From Actinomyces capricornis (GTDB taxonomy: Bacteria > Actinomycetota > Actinomycetes > Actinomycetales > Actinomycetaceae), in assembly GCF_019974135.1 (NCBI RefSeq), contig NZ_AP025017.1, positions 1,860,001-1,924,000 on the forward strand: a stretch of 64,000 bases of DNA, written 5' to 3'. The first letter of the stretch is position 1; the number at the start of each line of letters is the position of its first letter. Below the pieces are notes generated by a model, which was not told the origin of the DNA, made no database searches, and was given only the letters and a program-made list of their open reading frames with translations. Below, piece after piece: positions 26,310 to 34,783 of the stretch. The position numbers and the translations under genes are program-made.

Positions 26310-27103
26310 GCCCAGAGCAGAGCCGCGCCGGAGCGGGCGGCGCGCACGGACAGCCCCCGCCATCGCCCGCCCCCGATCCCGTCGCGCCGCGGGACGAGTC
26401 GCAGGGCGGAGGCACGGGGGCCTCGGGTGCCGCGGTCAGGCTCCTCGTCGTCGACGACCACCCCGTGGTGCGCTCCGGGATCGTGGGCATGCTCTCGGGG
26501 CAGGAGGACCTGGTCGTCATCGGCGAGGCCGACGATGGGCAGCAGGCCGTCCGGCTCGCGGGCGAGCTGGCCCCCGACGTCGTCCTCATGGACCTGCGCA
26601 TGCCGGTGCTCGACGGCGTGGAGGCCACGCGCCGGATCCTCGCCGCGCCACTCGCCCCGCGCGTGGTGGTCCTGACCACCTACGACACCGACGGCGACAT
26701 CCTGCGTGCCGTGGAGGCGGGGGCCATCGGCTACCTGCTCAAGGACTCCCCGCGCGAGGACATCCTGGCCGCCGTGCGGGCCGCCGCGGCGGGCCAGAGC
26801 GCCCTGAGCCCCGCGGTGAGCACGCGCCTGGTGGGGGCGGCCCGCAGTCGGGGTGCGGCCCCTGCGGCCGGGCGCCGTGCGGGCGCGATGCGCAGCGGGC
26901 CAGTGGCCATCTCGCCGCGCGAGCGCCAGGTGCTGGCCGCGGTGGCGCGGGGCCTGTCCAACAGTCAGATCGGCCGCGAACTCTACATCACCGAGGCCAC
27001 GGTCAAGACCCATCTGCTGCGGGTCTACGGCAAGCTGGGGGTGGATACGCGCACCGCCGCCGTCACCGAGGCGCTGCGCCGCGGCCTGCTCGACCTGGGC
27101 TGA
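26306..27103 (+). CDS. LuxR-type response regulator 1
   Basis: The 265-residue regulator has an unusual ~43-residue disordered leader, then a receiver domain with acidic pair D50-D51, phospho-acceptor Asp96 (VVLMDLRMP) and Lys in LLKDS. A Gly/Arg/Ala-rich linker leads to a C-terminal NarL/FixJ helix-turn-helix: ISPRERQVLAAVARGLSNSQIGRELYITEATVKTHL. It pairs with kinase 1 through an ATGA overlap. The likely target is the exporter operon, possibly the GTTCCA-N4-TGGAAC palindrome at its start. Confidence 0.92.
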   Translation: MSPEQSRAGAGGAHGQPPPSPAPDPVAPRDESQGGGTGASGAAVRLLVVDDHPVVRSGIVGMLSGQEDLVVIGEADDGQQAVRLAGELAPDVVLMDLRMPVLDGVEATRRILAAPLAPRVVVLTTYDTDGDILRAVEAGAIGYLLKDSPREDILAAVRAAAAGQSALSPAVSTRLVGAARSRGAAPAAGRRAGAMRSGPVAISPRERQVLAAVARGLSNSQIGRELYITEATVKTHLLRVYGKLGVDTRTAAVTEALRRGLLDLG

Positions 27104-27187
27104 GGCCGGTGGGTCGGGCTCATGCGCGAGTGCCTGGCGCCCGCCGGGGCCCGCACCGCTGAGCCCCCAGGCGCCCCCGATGCCAGC

Positions 27188-27274
27188 AGGGGAACGGCGA
27201 TCAGGCCCGTGTGGCCGTTCCTGGGCGTCATGGCCGCCATCGTCATGGCCCGGCGCGATACTGTGGACCGGTGA
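27188..27274 (+). pseudogene. Relic of the ABC permease 3' end
   Basis: Read in frame from 27188 to the TGA at 27272-27274, the DNA encodes 28 codons that align without gaps to the last 28 residues of the permease gene at 24193: both start RG, share W and G at matching places, and end AAIV..RRDTVDR. The TGA overlaps the GTG of kinase 2 exactly as the true permease overlaps kinase 1. It shows that an exporter-kinase-regulator block was duplicated and the second exporter was lost. Confidence 0.85.
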
Positions 27275-28434
27275 GTGGTGGTGCTGTGCCGTCGGGGCCC
27301 GGGGGGCCGATGTCCCCAGCGGCCCGGGGTGCCCCGACGCCGCGGCCCCGCCGCTGGGACCGGCTCGTGGCCTTCGTGCTGCGCGACAACGGCGATCCCG
27401 GGGGCGTCCACCTCCCGCTGCGGCGCCTGGGGCTGCCGGGGTGGGTATGGCGCCTGCTCACCTGGGTGCTGGCCGTCGCGGACCTGGTGCTCCTGACGCG
27501 CACCCCCTGGGCCTACCTCGGGCTGTTCCTCCTCTTCCCCCTCATCTGGCTGGTCTACACCAGGTACTGGGCCAATGTGGCGGGCCTGGCGGTCCTGGGT
27601 GCGGGCATCGTGGCGGTCGAGCACCTCCAGGGCAATACGAGGGGCTGGGCGACAGCCCTGGTGGCGGTCCTGATCTCCCTGGTCACGGGCACCTGGGTGA
27701 CCGCGGTCCATATCCGCCGCGCCGAGGCCGAGGCCCTCCTGGCCGCCAAGGCCGAGGCGCTGACCGCCCTGGCCCGGGCCCAGGAGCAGCTCGCCGCGGC
27801 CGAGCACGCGGCGGGCGCCGCCGCCGAGCGCGAGCGCTGGGCCCGGGAGGTCCACGACACCCTGGCCCAGGGCTTCGTCTCGGTGGCCACCCTGGCCCAG
27901 GCCGCGCAGGTCGAGCTGGAGGAGCCGGGTCATCAGGGGCCCAAGGCCCTCCGGGGCCGATTGGCGCAGATCGAGGAGGTCGCGCGCGACAACCTCATCG
28001 AGGCCAGATCCCTGGTCACGGGCCAGGGGCCCAGCGCCCTGAGCGAGGGCGGCCTGGGCCAGGCACTGGAGCGGCTCGTGGCCTCCCAGGAGCGTCACGG
28101 GCTGAGGATCTCGCTGAGCACCGAATTGCCCGAGGGCCTTGCCCCCGCCCTCCAGATCGTTGTCCTGCGCCTGGTGCAGGAGGCCCTGAGCAATGTCGTG
28201 CGCCACGCCCGGGCCGAGCGCGTTGACGTGGTGGTCGCCCCCGAGAACGGGACCCTGGTCGCCGTCGTCCAGGACGACGGCGTGGGGGCCCTGGGCGCCC
28301 CCGAGGGCGCCGGGCTCGGCGGCATGCGCTCGCGCGTGGCGGACATGGGGGGAGAACTATCCATCACCGCGCTGGGGGAGCCGGAGGCCAAGGGTCGTCC
28401 GGGCACCGTCATCCGGGTGAGAATGCCCTTGTGA
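27271..28434 (+). CDS. Sensor histidine kinase 2 (paralogue of kinase 1)
   Basis: This 387-residue HisKA_3 kinase has the same layout as kinase 1: short Pro-rich tail, about four membrane spans (roughly residues 49-140), coiled linker, His195 in WAREVHDTLAQGF and an ATPase domain with EALSNVVRHARA and QDDGVGALG. GTG at 27271 is identical in context to that of kinase 1 (CCGGTGAG). It overlaps regulator 2 by 4 bp. The membrane half differs more from kinase 1 than the catalytic half does, which suggests a changed signal. It no longer has an adjacent exporter. Confidence 0.9.
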   Translation: MSGGAVPSGPGGPMSPAARGAPTPRPRRWDRLVAFVLRDNGDPGGVHLPLRRLGLPGWVWRLLTWVLAVADLVLLTRTPWAYLGLFLLFPLIWLVYTRYWANVAGLAVLGAGIVAVEHLQGNTRGWATALVAVLISLVTGTWVTAVHIRRAEAEALLAAKAEALTALARAQEQLAAAEHAAGAAAERERWAREVHDTLAQGFVSVATLAQAAQVELEEPGHQGPKALRGRLAQIEEVARDNLIEARSLVTGQGPSALSEGGLGQALERLVASQERHGLRISLSTELPEGLAPALQIVVLRLVQEALSNVVRHARAERVDVVVAPENGTLVAVVQDDGVGALGAPEGAGLGGMRSRVADMGGELSITALGEPEAKGRPGTVIRVRMPL

Positions 28435-29222
28435 GCAGTATCGTCGACCTCGATGCCCCCGCCCGGGGGCCCCGGCCCTCACCTCCGGGGGCGCGCCGCG
28501 TGCGGCTCCTCATCGTCGATGACCACCCGGTGGTGCGCTCGGGGCTCGTGGGGATGCTGGCCCCCGCCCCGGATATCGACGTCGTGGGCCAGGCCGTGGA
28601 CGGCGCTGAGGCCATCCGGCTCACCGAGGCCCTCGATCCCGATGTCGTCCTCATGGACCTGCGCATGCCCGGCATGGGCGGGGCCGAGGCCACCCGCAGG
28701 ATCACCTCGCCCAGGGGCCCGAGCCACGGCGGCATCCCCCGCGTGGTGGTGCTGACCACCTATGACACCGACGGTGACATCCTGAGCGCCATGGAGGCCG
28801 GGGCCATCGGCTACCTGCTCAAGGACTCCCCGCGCGAAACCATCCTGGCCTCGGTGCGGGCAGCCGCCGTGGGCCACGGCGTCCTGAGCCCCACCGTGAC
28901 CTCGCGCCTGGCCGAGGCGGCCCGCGGGGCCGGTGGCACCGGCAGTGGGGATCGAGCCGCGGGGGCGGCCGAGGGCAGGGCCGGTGGCCCTGCCGGCGGG
29001 CGGCGCGGGGTGGGCGGGCCGGTGGGCCTCTCCCCGCGCGAGCGCCAGATCCTGGAGGCGGTGGCGCGGGGCCTGTCCAACAGTCAGATCGGCCAGGAGC
29101 TGTTCATCACCGGCTCCACGGTCAAGACCCATCTGCTGCGGGTCTACGGCAAGCTGGGGGTGGATACGCGCACCGCCGCCGTCACCGAGGCGCTGCGCCG
29201 CGGTCTGCTCGACCTGGGCTGA
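28431..29222 (+). CDS. LuxR-type response regulator 2 (paralogue of regulator 1)
   Basis: A 263-residue regulator with receiver Asp76 (VVLMDLRMP), acidic pair D30-D31 and a C-terminal LuxR helix-turn-helix nearly identical to regulator 1 (ARGLSNSQIGQELFITGSTVKTHLLRVYGKLGVDTRT). The last ~35 codons match regulator 1 even at the DNA level. The linker is Gly-rich. It overlaps kinase 2 by GTGA. Near-identical DNA-binding helices suggest that both regulators can see the same sites, so cross-regulation of the exporter is plausible. Confidence 0.92.
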   Translation: MSSIVDLDAPARGPRPSPPGARRVRLLIVDDHPVVRSGLVGMLAPAPDIDVVGQAVDGAEAIRLTEALDPDVVLMDLRMPGMGGAEATRRITSPRGPSHGGIPRVVVLTTYDTDGDILSAMEAGAIGYLLKDSPRETILASVRAAAVGHGVLSPTVTSRLAEAARGAGGTGSGDRAAGAAEGRAGGPAGGRRGVGGPVGLSPRERQILEAVARGLSNSQIGQELFITGSTVKTHLLRVYGKLGVDTRTAAVTEALRRGLLDLG

Positions 29223-29402
29223 GACCCGGTGGTGTCCAGATCCCTGACAAAGGGGTCTGAGGAGCGTGCCGTGTCGATACGGATCCGCATGATTCCTGCT
29301 CGCCGTTCAACGGCGCGGAAGGCCCTGTGTGAGGACGATGGGCATCGAGGCCTCCGCGGGGCGCCGGGGCAGGCCCGCTCCTGGCCCCGGTGATCGGAGG
29401 GC

Positions 29403-30509
29403 TCAGCGATCCGGGGAGACCCCGGCCAGCTCCTCGTCATCGGCGTTGCCACCGGTGCACACGACGGCGCAGGGTCCGCCGCGCTCCAGGCGCCCCGCAT
29501 CGGCCATGAGGCCCGCCAGGGCCGCCGCCCCCGCGCCCTCGGCCAGGGTGTGGGCGCGGGTGGCCATCAGCTGGACCGCCCGCTGGATGTCCTCATCCTC
29601 CACCAGCAGGAAGTCGTCCAGGCGCTCGCGCAGCACCGACTGGGTCAGGGTGAAGCCGGTGCCGACCGCCAGGCCCGCCACCCGCGTGGTGCATGGGGCG
29701 ACCACCGGCTCCCCGCCGCGCCAGGAGCGGTAGGCGGCCGGGGCCGAGGCGGATTGGACCGCCACCACCCGGCACTGGGGGGCCAGGGCATCGCGCACCA
29801 GGCAGGCCCCCGCCGCCCCCGAGCCGGAGCCTGCCGGCACGTAGAGCGTGCGCAGGTCGCCGTGGCGCAGGAACAGCTCGAGGTAGACCGTGGCATGCCC
29901 CAGGACGATCGCCGGCTCATCACCGGGGGAGACCAGGCGCAGTCCACCGGTGCCCGCCAGGTGCTCGGCGTGGGCCAGGGAGTCGCACATCGTGGCGCCC
30001 TCCACCACGACCCGCGCGCCCAGGGCCCGCACCGCCTCGATCTTGCGCGCCGGGGCACTGGTGGGCATGACCACCGTCACCGGCACACCGCGGCGGGCCC
30101 CCGCCCAGGCCAGGGACTGGGCGTGGTTGCCGGTGGAGGCCGTCACCACCCCTGCGCTGCGCTCCTGGGGGCTCAGGGCCGCCATGAGCGCCACCCCGCC
30201 GCGCACCTTGAAGGCGCCGGTGGGCTGGACGTTCTCGTGCTTGACCACCACCTCCACCCCGGCGGCCTCATCGAGCAGCGGGTAGGACCAGGCCGGCGTC
30301 TCGGGCAGCAGGGCGCGCACCTCGTCGAAGGTGCTCAGCACGGCCGCGAAGTCCAGGCCTGCGGGCACCGAGCCTGGGGAGGAGGGTGCGGCGCTGGCGG
30401 CAGCGGGGGCGCCAGGGGCGATCGCTGCGGAGGTCTCAGTGGGGGTCGCAGTGGCGGTGCTGAGCATGCCCTCCATCATCCCCACCGCCGTCACATCGGT
30501 CCAATGCAT
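29403..30509 (-). CDS. PLP-dependent threonine/serine dehydratase-like enzyme
   Basis: A fold-type II PLP enzyme of 368 residues. The PLP lysine is Lys101 in PTGAFKVRGG; the substrate loop is TASTGNHAQ and the phosphate-binding glycine loop is AGSGSGAAGA. This matches threonine ammonia-lyase or serine dehydratase, which convert L-threonine to 2-oxobutanoate. There is no C-terminal ACT-type regulatory domain, so it is a catabolic-type or non-allosteric form. The first ~50 residues are Ala/Thr/Pro-rich. ATG at 30509 has no ribosome site but an A/T-rich TATTAA six bases upstream; ATG at 30464 (MLSTAT) is an alternative. It is divergent from a LysR regulator 52 bp away, which probably controls it. 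Confidence 0.85.
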   Translation of the reverse strand: MHWTDVTAVGMMEGMLSTATATPTETSAAIAPGAPAAASAAPSSPGSVPAGLDFAAVLSTFDEVRALLPETPAWSYPLLDEAAGVEVVVKHENVQPTGAFKVRGGVALMAALSPQERSAGVVTASTGNHAQSLAWAGARRGVPVTVVMPTSAPARKIEAVRALGARVVVEGATMCDSLAHAEHLAGTGGLRLVSPGDEPAIVLGHATVYLELFLRHGDLRTLYVPAGSGSGAAGACLVRDALAPQCRVVAVQSASAPAAYRSWRGGEPVVAPCTTRVAGLAVGTGFTLTQSVLRERLDDFLLVEDEDIQRAVQLMATRAHTLAEGAGAAALAGLMADAGRLERGGPCAVVCTGGNADDEELAGVSPDR

Positions 30510-30549
30510 GTTTTTTTAATATCCAATCAAGATTCCGCATGCATGGACG

Positions 30550-30561
30550 TAGTATGGCGCC
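30550..30561 (+). promoter_or_regulatory. Leaderless -10 box for lysR-type gene
   Basis: TAGTAT at 30550-30555 lies six bases before the ATG at 30562. The 52-bp divergent region holds the T-rich tract of the dehydratase start and two ATGCATG copies, so both promoters and any LysR operator must share it. Confidence 0.6.
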
Positions 30562-31464
30562 ATGCTCGACCTCCGCCAGCTCGAGGCACTGGTGGCGCTC
30601 TCGCGCCACGGGACCGTCTCGGCCGCCGCCCAGGCGCTGGGCTACAGCCAGCCCACCGTCTCCCATCACCTGGCCGCGCTCGCGCGCGCCACCGGCGCGG
30701 TCCTGCTGACCCGGGCCGGGCGCGGGGTGCGCCTGACCCGGGAGGGGCGGGCCTTGGCGGCCCGCGGCGAGGAGATCCTGGGGCTCATGGACCGGGCTGA
30801 GCGCGAGATCGGCGCCATGGCCCGCGCCGAGGCCGGGCGCGTGCGCCTGGCGGCCTTCCCCTCGGCGGTCGCCTCCCTCGTCCCCGGCGTCCTGGCCCTC
30901 CTGCGCGAGCGCCACCCCGGCCTGGTCGTCGAGCTCGTCGACGCCGAGCCGCCCGAGGCCCTGGAGGCCCTGAGCCGGGGCCGGGTCGATGCCGCCCTGT
31001 CCTTCTCCTACACCGAGGGCGAGGAGGATCCCCAGGGCACCCGGACCATCCCGCTCATGGACGACCCGCTCTACCTGGTCACCGGCCCTGATGGGATCGA
31101 GAGCATCGCGCAGGGCGGCCAGTGCCGGTGGGTCACCGGCTGCGCGCGCTGCCACGAGGAGCTGGCGGCCGTCGGGCGATCGGCGGGATTCGACCCGGAG
31201 GTCGCCTACGCCAGCGACGACTACGTCGCCGTCCAGGGCCTGGTGGCCGCGGGCATCGGCGCCTGCCTGCTGCCGGGCATGGCGCTGCGTGCCTACCGCC
31301 ACCCCGAGGTGGTGGTGCGGCCGCTGGTCGGCGAGTGCCGCCACGTGGCCATCGTCGTGGACGCCGCCGTGCCGCGCCCTGCCGCCATCGACGCCCTGGT
31401 CGGCGCCTGCCGCGGTGCCGCCGGGGCCGTGGCCCCCGGTGATCCGCAGGGCCCGGCGCTCTGA
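30562..31464 (+). CDS. LysR-family transcriptional regulator
   Basis: The 300-residue protein has an N-terminal winged helix-turn-helix (LRQLEALVALSRHGTVSAAAQALGYSQPTVSHHLAAL) and a periplasmic-binding-like effector domain from about residue 90 (GRVRLAAFPSAVASLVPGVLALL). Length is standard. ATG at 30562 starts directly at the helix-turn-helix and follows a TAGTAT box, so the message is probably leaderless. It is divergent from the dehydratase gene, the usual LysR target arrangement; the effector is unknown but could be the amino-acid substrate. Cys195, Cys198 and a third Cys in CRWVTGCARC could bind metal or be redox-active. Confidence 0.93.
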   Translation: MLDLRQLEALVALSRHGTVSAAAQALGYSQPTVSHHLAALARATGAVLLTRAGRGVRLTREGRALAARGEEILGLMDRAEREIGAMARAEAGRVRLAAFPSAVASLVPGVLALLRERHPGLVVELVDAEPPEALEALSRGRVDAALSFSYTEGEEDPQGTRTIPLMDDPLYLVTGPDGIESIAQGGQCRWVTGCARCHEELAAVGRSAGFDPEVAYASDDYVAVQGLVAAGIGACLLPGMALRAYRHPEVVVRPLVGECRHVAIVVDAAVPRPAAIDALVGACRGAAGAVAPGDPQGPAL

Positions 31465-31764
31465 GCCTGGCCCTGTGCCAGTCCTCTCCCGGCCGCTCCG
31501 GCCGCAGGGCCGGCGCTCTGCTGTGGATGTGGGCGTGGTGGCTGGCTGCGGCCCTGTGGCGCCCGGCCCCACGGCTGGCTGTATTCCTGAGCGGACCCGA
31601 CTCAACCCTACTCACGCCTACCGCGAACAGGGGCATGGGCGCCCCCTTCGCCTGGTTAGCCTTGTCAGCACGTGCCCGCGCCATCTCTCCAACGGCGCTG
31701 CGCCACTCCCACCGCCAACACCGGCCGGGCGGCGCGCTGTGCACGTGCCGAGGAGGAATCACGG
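31465..31764. other. clpC upstream region, no gene seen
   Basis: About 300 bp between lysR and clpC. It holds a ClgR-like operator at 31611-31628 and an AGGAGG ribosome site at 31751-31756. No convincing coding frame was found; a long in-frame upstream extension of clpC lacks a start signal. Confidence 0.6.
31611..31628 (+). promoter_or_regulatory. ClgR-like operator upstream of clpC
   Basis: CTCACGCCTACCGCGAAC fits the corynebacterial ClgR consensus WNNWCGCYNANRGCGWWS, as I recall it, at all but two constrained positions. ClgR activates clpC and clpP genes in Actinobacteria, so the site is in the expected place, about 140 bp before the start codon. Confidence 0.5.
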
Positions 31765-34356
31765 ATGTTTGAACGCTTTACTGATCGCGCCCGCCGCGTC
31801 GTCGTGCTCGCCCAGGACGAGGCCCGGGCGCTCAACCACAACTACATCGGCACCGAGCACCTCCTTCTCGGCCTCATCCACGAGGGCGAGGGGGTGGCGG
31901 CCAAGGCGCTGGAGTCCATGGACATCTCCCTGGACGCCGTGCGCGCCCAGGTCGTGGAGATCATCGGGGAGGGCCAGTCGGCCCCCACCGGCCACATCCC
32001 CTTCACCCCCCGGGGCAAGAAGGTCTTCGAGCTGTCCATGCGCGAGGCCCTCCAGCTCGGCCACAACTACATCGGCACCGAGCACCTGCTCCTGGGCCTG
32101 CTGCGCGAGGGCGAGGGCGTGGCCGCCCAGGTGCTGACCAACCTCGGCGGGGACCTGTCCAGCGTGCGCCAGACCGTCATGCAGATGCTCTCGGGCTACG
32201 AGGGCAAGGAGGCGGTGGCCGCAGGACCGGGCGGCTCGAAGGAGGGCACGCCCTCGGGCAGCGCCATCCTCGACCAGTTCGGCCGCAACCTGACCGCCGC
32301 CGCCCGCGAGGGCAAGCTCGACCCGGTCATCGGGCGCCACAAGGAGATGGAGCGGGTCATGCAGATCCTCTCGCGGCGCACCAAGAACAACCCCGTCCTC
32401 ATCGGGGAGCCCGGCGTGGGCAAGACCGCCGTCGTGGAGGGCCTGAGCCAGGCCATCGTCCACGGCGACGTCCCCGAGACCCTGCGCGACAAGCAGCTCT
32501 ACTCCCTGGACATGGGTTCCCTGGTGGCCGGCTCGCGCTACCGCGGCGACTTCGAGGAGCGCCTGAAGAAGGTCCTCAAGGAGGTGCGCACCCGCGGCGA
32601 CATCGTCCTGTTCATCGACGAGATCCACACGCTCGTGGGCGCCGGCGCCGCCGAGGGTGCGGTGGACGCGGCCTCCATCCTCAAGCCCATGCTCGCCCGC
32701 GGCGAGCTCCAGACCATCGGGGCCACCACCCTGGACGAGTACCGCAAGATCGAGAAGGACGCCGCCCTGGAGCGCCGCTTCCAGCCGGTGACCGTCGAGC
32801 AGCCCAGCATCGAGGAGACCGTCGGCATCCTCACCGGCCTGCGCGACCGCTACGAGGCCTTCCACCGCGTGGTCATCACCGACGACGCCATCGAGGCGGC
32901 CGCCAAGCTCGCCGACCGCTACATCAACGACCGCTTCCTGCCCGACAAGGCCATCGACCTGGTCGACGAGGCCGGTGCCCGCCTGCGCATCCGCCGCATG
33001 ACCGCCCCCCAGGAGCTGCGCGACATCGACGAGAGGATCGCCGAGGTCAAGCGGGAGAAGGAGTCGGCCATCGACGACCAGGACTTCGAGCGCGCCGCCT
33101 CCCTGCGCGACGACGAGCGCCGCCTGGGCGAGGAGAGGGCCGCCAAGGAGAAGGCCTGGAAGTCCGGCGACCTGGACCAGGTGGCCGAGGTCGATGAGAA
33201 CCTCATCGCCGAGGTCCTGGCCATGTCCACCGGCATCCCGGTGGTCAAGCTCACCGAAGCCGAATCCGCCAAGCTGCTCAACATGGAGAGCGAGCTCCAC
33301 AAGCGCATCATCGGCCAGAACAAGGCCATCGAGGCGCTGTCGAAGTCCATCCGCCGCACCCGCGCGGGCCTGAAGGACCCCAAGCGCCCCGGAGGCTCCT
33401 TCATCTTCGCCGGGCCCACCGGTGTGGGCAAGACCGAGCTGGCCAAGGCCCTGGCGGAGTTCCTCTTCGATGACGAGGACGCCCTCATCCAGCTCGACAT
33501 GTCCGAGTTCGCCGAGAAGCACACGGTCTCGCGCCTGTTCGGGGCGCCCCCCGGCTACGTCGGCTACGACGAGGGCGGGCAGCTGACCGAGAAGGTGCGG
33601 CGCCGTCCCTTCTCCGTGGTGCTCTTCGACGAGGTGGAGAAGGCCCACCCCGACATCTTCAACTCCCTGCTGCAGATCCTGGAGGACGGGCACCTGTCCG
33701 ACGCCCAGGGCCGCGTGGTGGACTTCAAGAACACCGTCATCATCATGACCACCAACCTGGGCTCCAAGGACATCGGCAAGTCGGTGGCCACCGGCTTCCA
33801 GTCCACCGACTCCGGGGCCATGGACTACGAGGAGATGAAGGCCCACGTCAACCGCGAGCTCAAGCAGCAGTTCCGGCCCGAGTTCCTCAACCGCGTCGAC
33901 GACCTCATCGTCTTCCCACAGCTGACCAAGGCCGAGGTGCGCCAGATCGTGGACCTCATGATCGCCCGCCTGGCCGTGCGCCTGGCCGAGCAGGAGATGG
34001 CCATCGAGCTGACCGACGCCGCCAAGGAGCTGCTGGCCGAGCGCGGCTTCGACCCGGTCCTGGGCGCCCGCCCGCTGCGCCGCGCCATCCAGCGCGACAT
34101 CGAGGACGCCCTGAGCGAGAAGATCCTCTTCGGTGAGATCGAGCGCGGCCAGAAGGTGATCGTCGACGCCGAGGGCGACTCGATCCTGGGCGAGTTCATC
34201 TTCCGCGGTGAGCCCTGGACGCCGGGCGAGGCCGAGGAGGCCGCGGTGCGCGAGGCCGAGAAGATCGTCTCGGGCTCCTCGGTGAGCAGCGCCCCGATGG
34301 CCGCCCCGCGGACCTCTCCGGGCAGCGAGGGCGCCGCACCCGCACCCGGCGCCTGA
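31765..34356 (+). CDS. clpC: ATP-dependent Clp protease ATPase ClpC
   Basis: ClpC unfolds substrates and feeds them to ClpP. The 863-residue protein has two N-terminal Clp repeats (both with [13 protein letters not shown]), AAA module 1 with Walker A GEPGVGKT near residue 214, a UVR/M-domain segment near 435 ([18 protein letters not shown]), and AAA module 2 with GPTGVGKT near 550 and a ClpP-loop region. The disordered C-terminal tail after residue ~835 is Ser/Ala/Pro-rich. ATG at 31765 follows AGGAGG by eight bases. It is monocistronic, with a ClgR-like operator upstream and two strong hairpins downstream. Confidence 0.98.
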   Translation: MFERFTDRARRVVVLAQDEARALNHNYIGTEHLLLGLIHEGEGVAAKALESMDISLDAVRAQVVEIIGEGQSAPTGHIPFTPRGKKVFELSMREALQLGHNYIGTEHLLLGLLREGEGVAAQVLTNLGGDLSSVRQTVMQMLSGYEGKEAVAAGPGGSKEGTPSGSAILDQFGRNLTAAAREGKLDPVIGRHKEMERVMQILSRRTKNNPVLIGEPGVGKTAVVEGLSQAIVHGDVPETLRDKQLYSLDMGSLVAGSRYRGDFEERLKKVLKEVRTRGDIVLFIDEIHTLVGAGAAEGAVDAASILKPMLARGELQTIGATTLDEYRKIEKDAALERRFQPVTVEQPSIEETVGILTGLRDRYEAFHRVVITDDAIEAAAKLADRYINDRFLPDKAIDLVDEAGARLRIRRMTAPQELRDIDERIAEVKREKESAIDDQDFERAASLRDDERRLGEERAAKEKAWKSGDLDQVAEVDENLIAEVLAMSTGIPVVKLTEAESAKLLNMESELHKRIIGQNKAIEALSKSIRRTRAGLKDPKRPGGSFIFAGPTGVGKTELAKALAEFLFDDEDALIQLDMSEFAEKHTVSRLFGAPPGYVGYDEGGQLTEKVRRRPFSVVLFDEVEKAHPDIFNSLLQILEDGHLSDAQGRVVDFKNTVIIMTTNLGSKDIGKSVATGFQSTDSGAMDYEEMKAHVNRELKQQFRPEFLNRVDDLIVFPQLTKAEVRQIVDLMIARLAVRLAEQEMAIELTDAAKELLAERGFDPVLGARPLRRAIQRDIEDALSEKILFGEIERGQKVIVDAEGDSILGEFIFRGEPWTPGEAEEAAVREAEKIVSGSSVSSAPMAAPRTSPGSEGAAPAPGA

Positions 34357-34385
34357 GCGGGCGCCGTCGGCTCCAGCCTCGGTTT

Positions 34386-34419
34386 CCGCCCGTCGTCGGC
34401 ACTGCTCGACGACGGGCGG
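34386..34419 (+). terminator. Terminator hairpin after clpC
   Basis: A perfect 13-bp stem (34386-34398 with 34407-34419) and 8-base loop, 30 bp after the clpC stop. No T-run, as is common in GC-rich Actinobacteria. Confidence 0.7.
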
Positions 34420-34437
34420 GAGCGCTTGACGGCGTCG

Positions 34438-34491
34438 CACGGGCCCGTGGGGGCAGGCGGGGTTGAACCGCCTGGCTCCCACGGGCTCGTG
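34438..34491 (+). terminator. Second hairpin after clpC
   Basis: Bases 34438-34451 pair with 34478-34491 (13 of 14), and the interior has a further AGGCGG/CCGCCT stem. It backs up the first terminator. Confidence 0.6.
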
Positions 34492-34569
34492 TGTTCATCG
34501 CGGCCAGTTCCCACTGTCCGCAGCGGCTACCGGGAGGCCTCGGAGATGGGGCGAAACCCACAGAAGCCC

Positions 34570-34593
34570 CTATATGTGATTTGCTACATATAG
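34570..34593. promoter_or_regulatory. Palindrome CTATATGT-N8-ACATATAG
   Basis: Perfect 8-bp arms (34570-34577 and 34586-34593) separated by 8 bases, in an otherwise GC-rich genome. It could be an operator for the polysaccharide operon. Confidence 0.5.
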
Positions 34594-34667
34594 TGAAAGA
34601 ATGCTTAAAAAAGAGGGGGAACACTCTGATGAGATACCCCTTCTCGGCCGAGAGCGCGGCGCTGACC

Positions 34668-34716
34668 GTTACAGTGTTGTGACACCCGTGGTCGTCAGTG
34701 ACAGCCGCCTGTGACA
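34668..34716 (+). promoter_or_regulatory. GTNACA direct repeats upstream of pelG
   Basis: GTTACA at 34668 and GTGACA at 34679, 34698 and 34711. The first two have an 11-bp period, as expected for an OmpR-type regulator such as MtrA; the assignment to MtrA is a guess. Confidence 0.4.
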
Positions 34717-34783
34717 ACCGACCCGGTCCCCCCAGGGCGCCTCTGTGCGCCAGGATCCGCGCCTTGTTACTGAGAAAGCCGCT

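Larger units (their letters stand above)
34492..34783. other. AT-rich promoter region of the Pel-like operon
   Basis: About 290 bp with no gene. It holds a perfect AT-rich palindrome (34570-34593), an A-rich tract near 34609 and four GTTACA/GTGACA repeats (34668-34716), an unusually dense set of regulatory-looking sites before pelG. Confidence 0.6.

Noticed and set aside
31759..34482. A 907-residue open frame antisense to clpC
   Set aside because: Same reason: low-complexity Gly/Leu/His-rich product opposite a complete ClpC.
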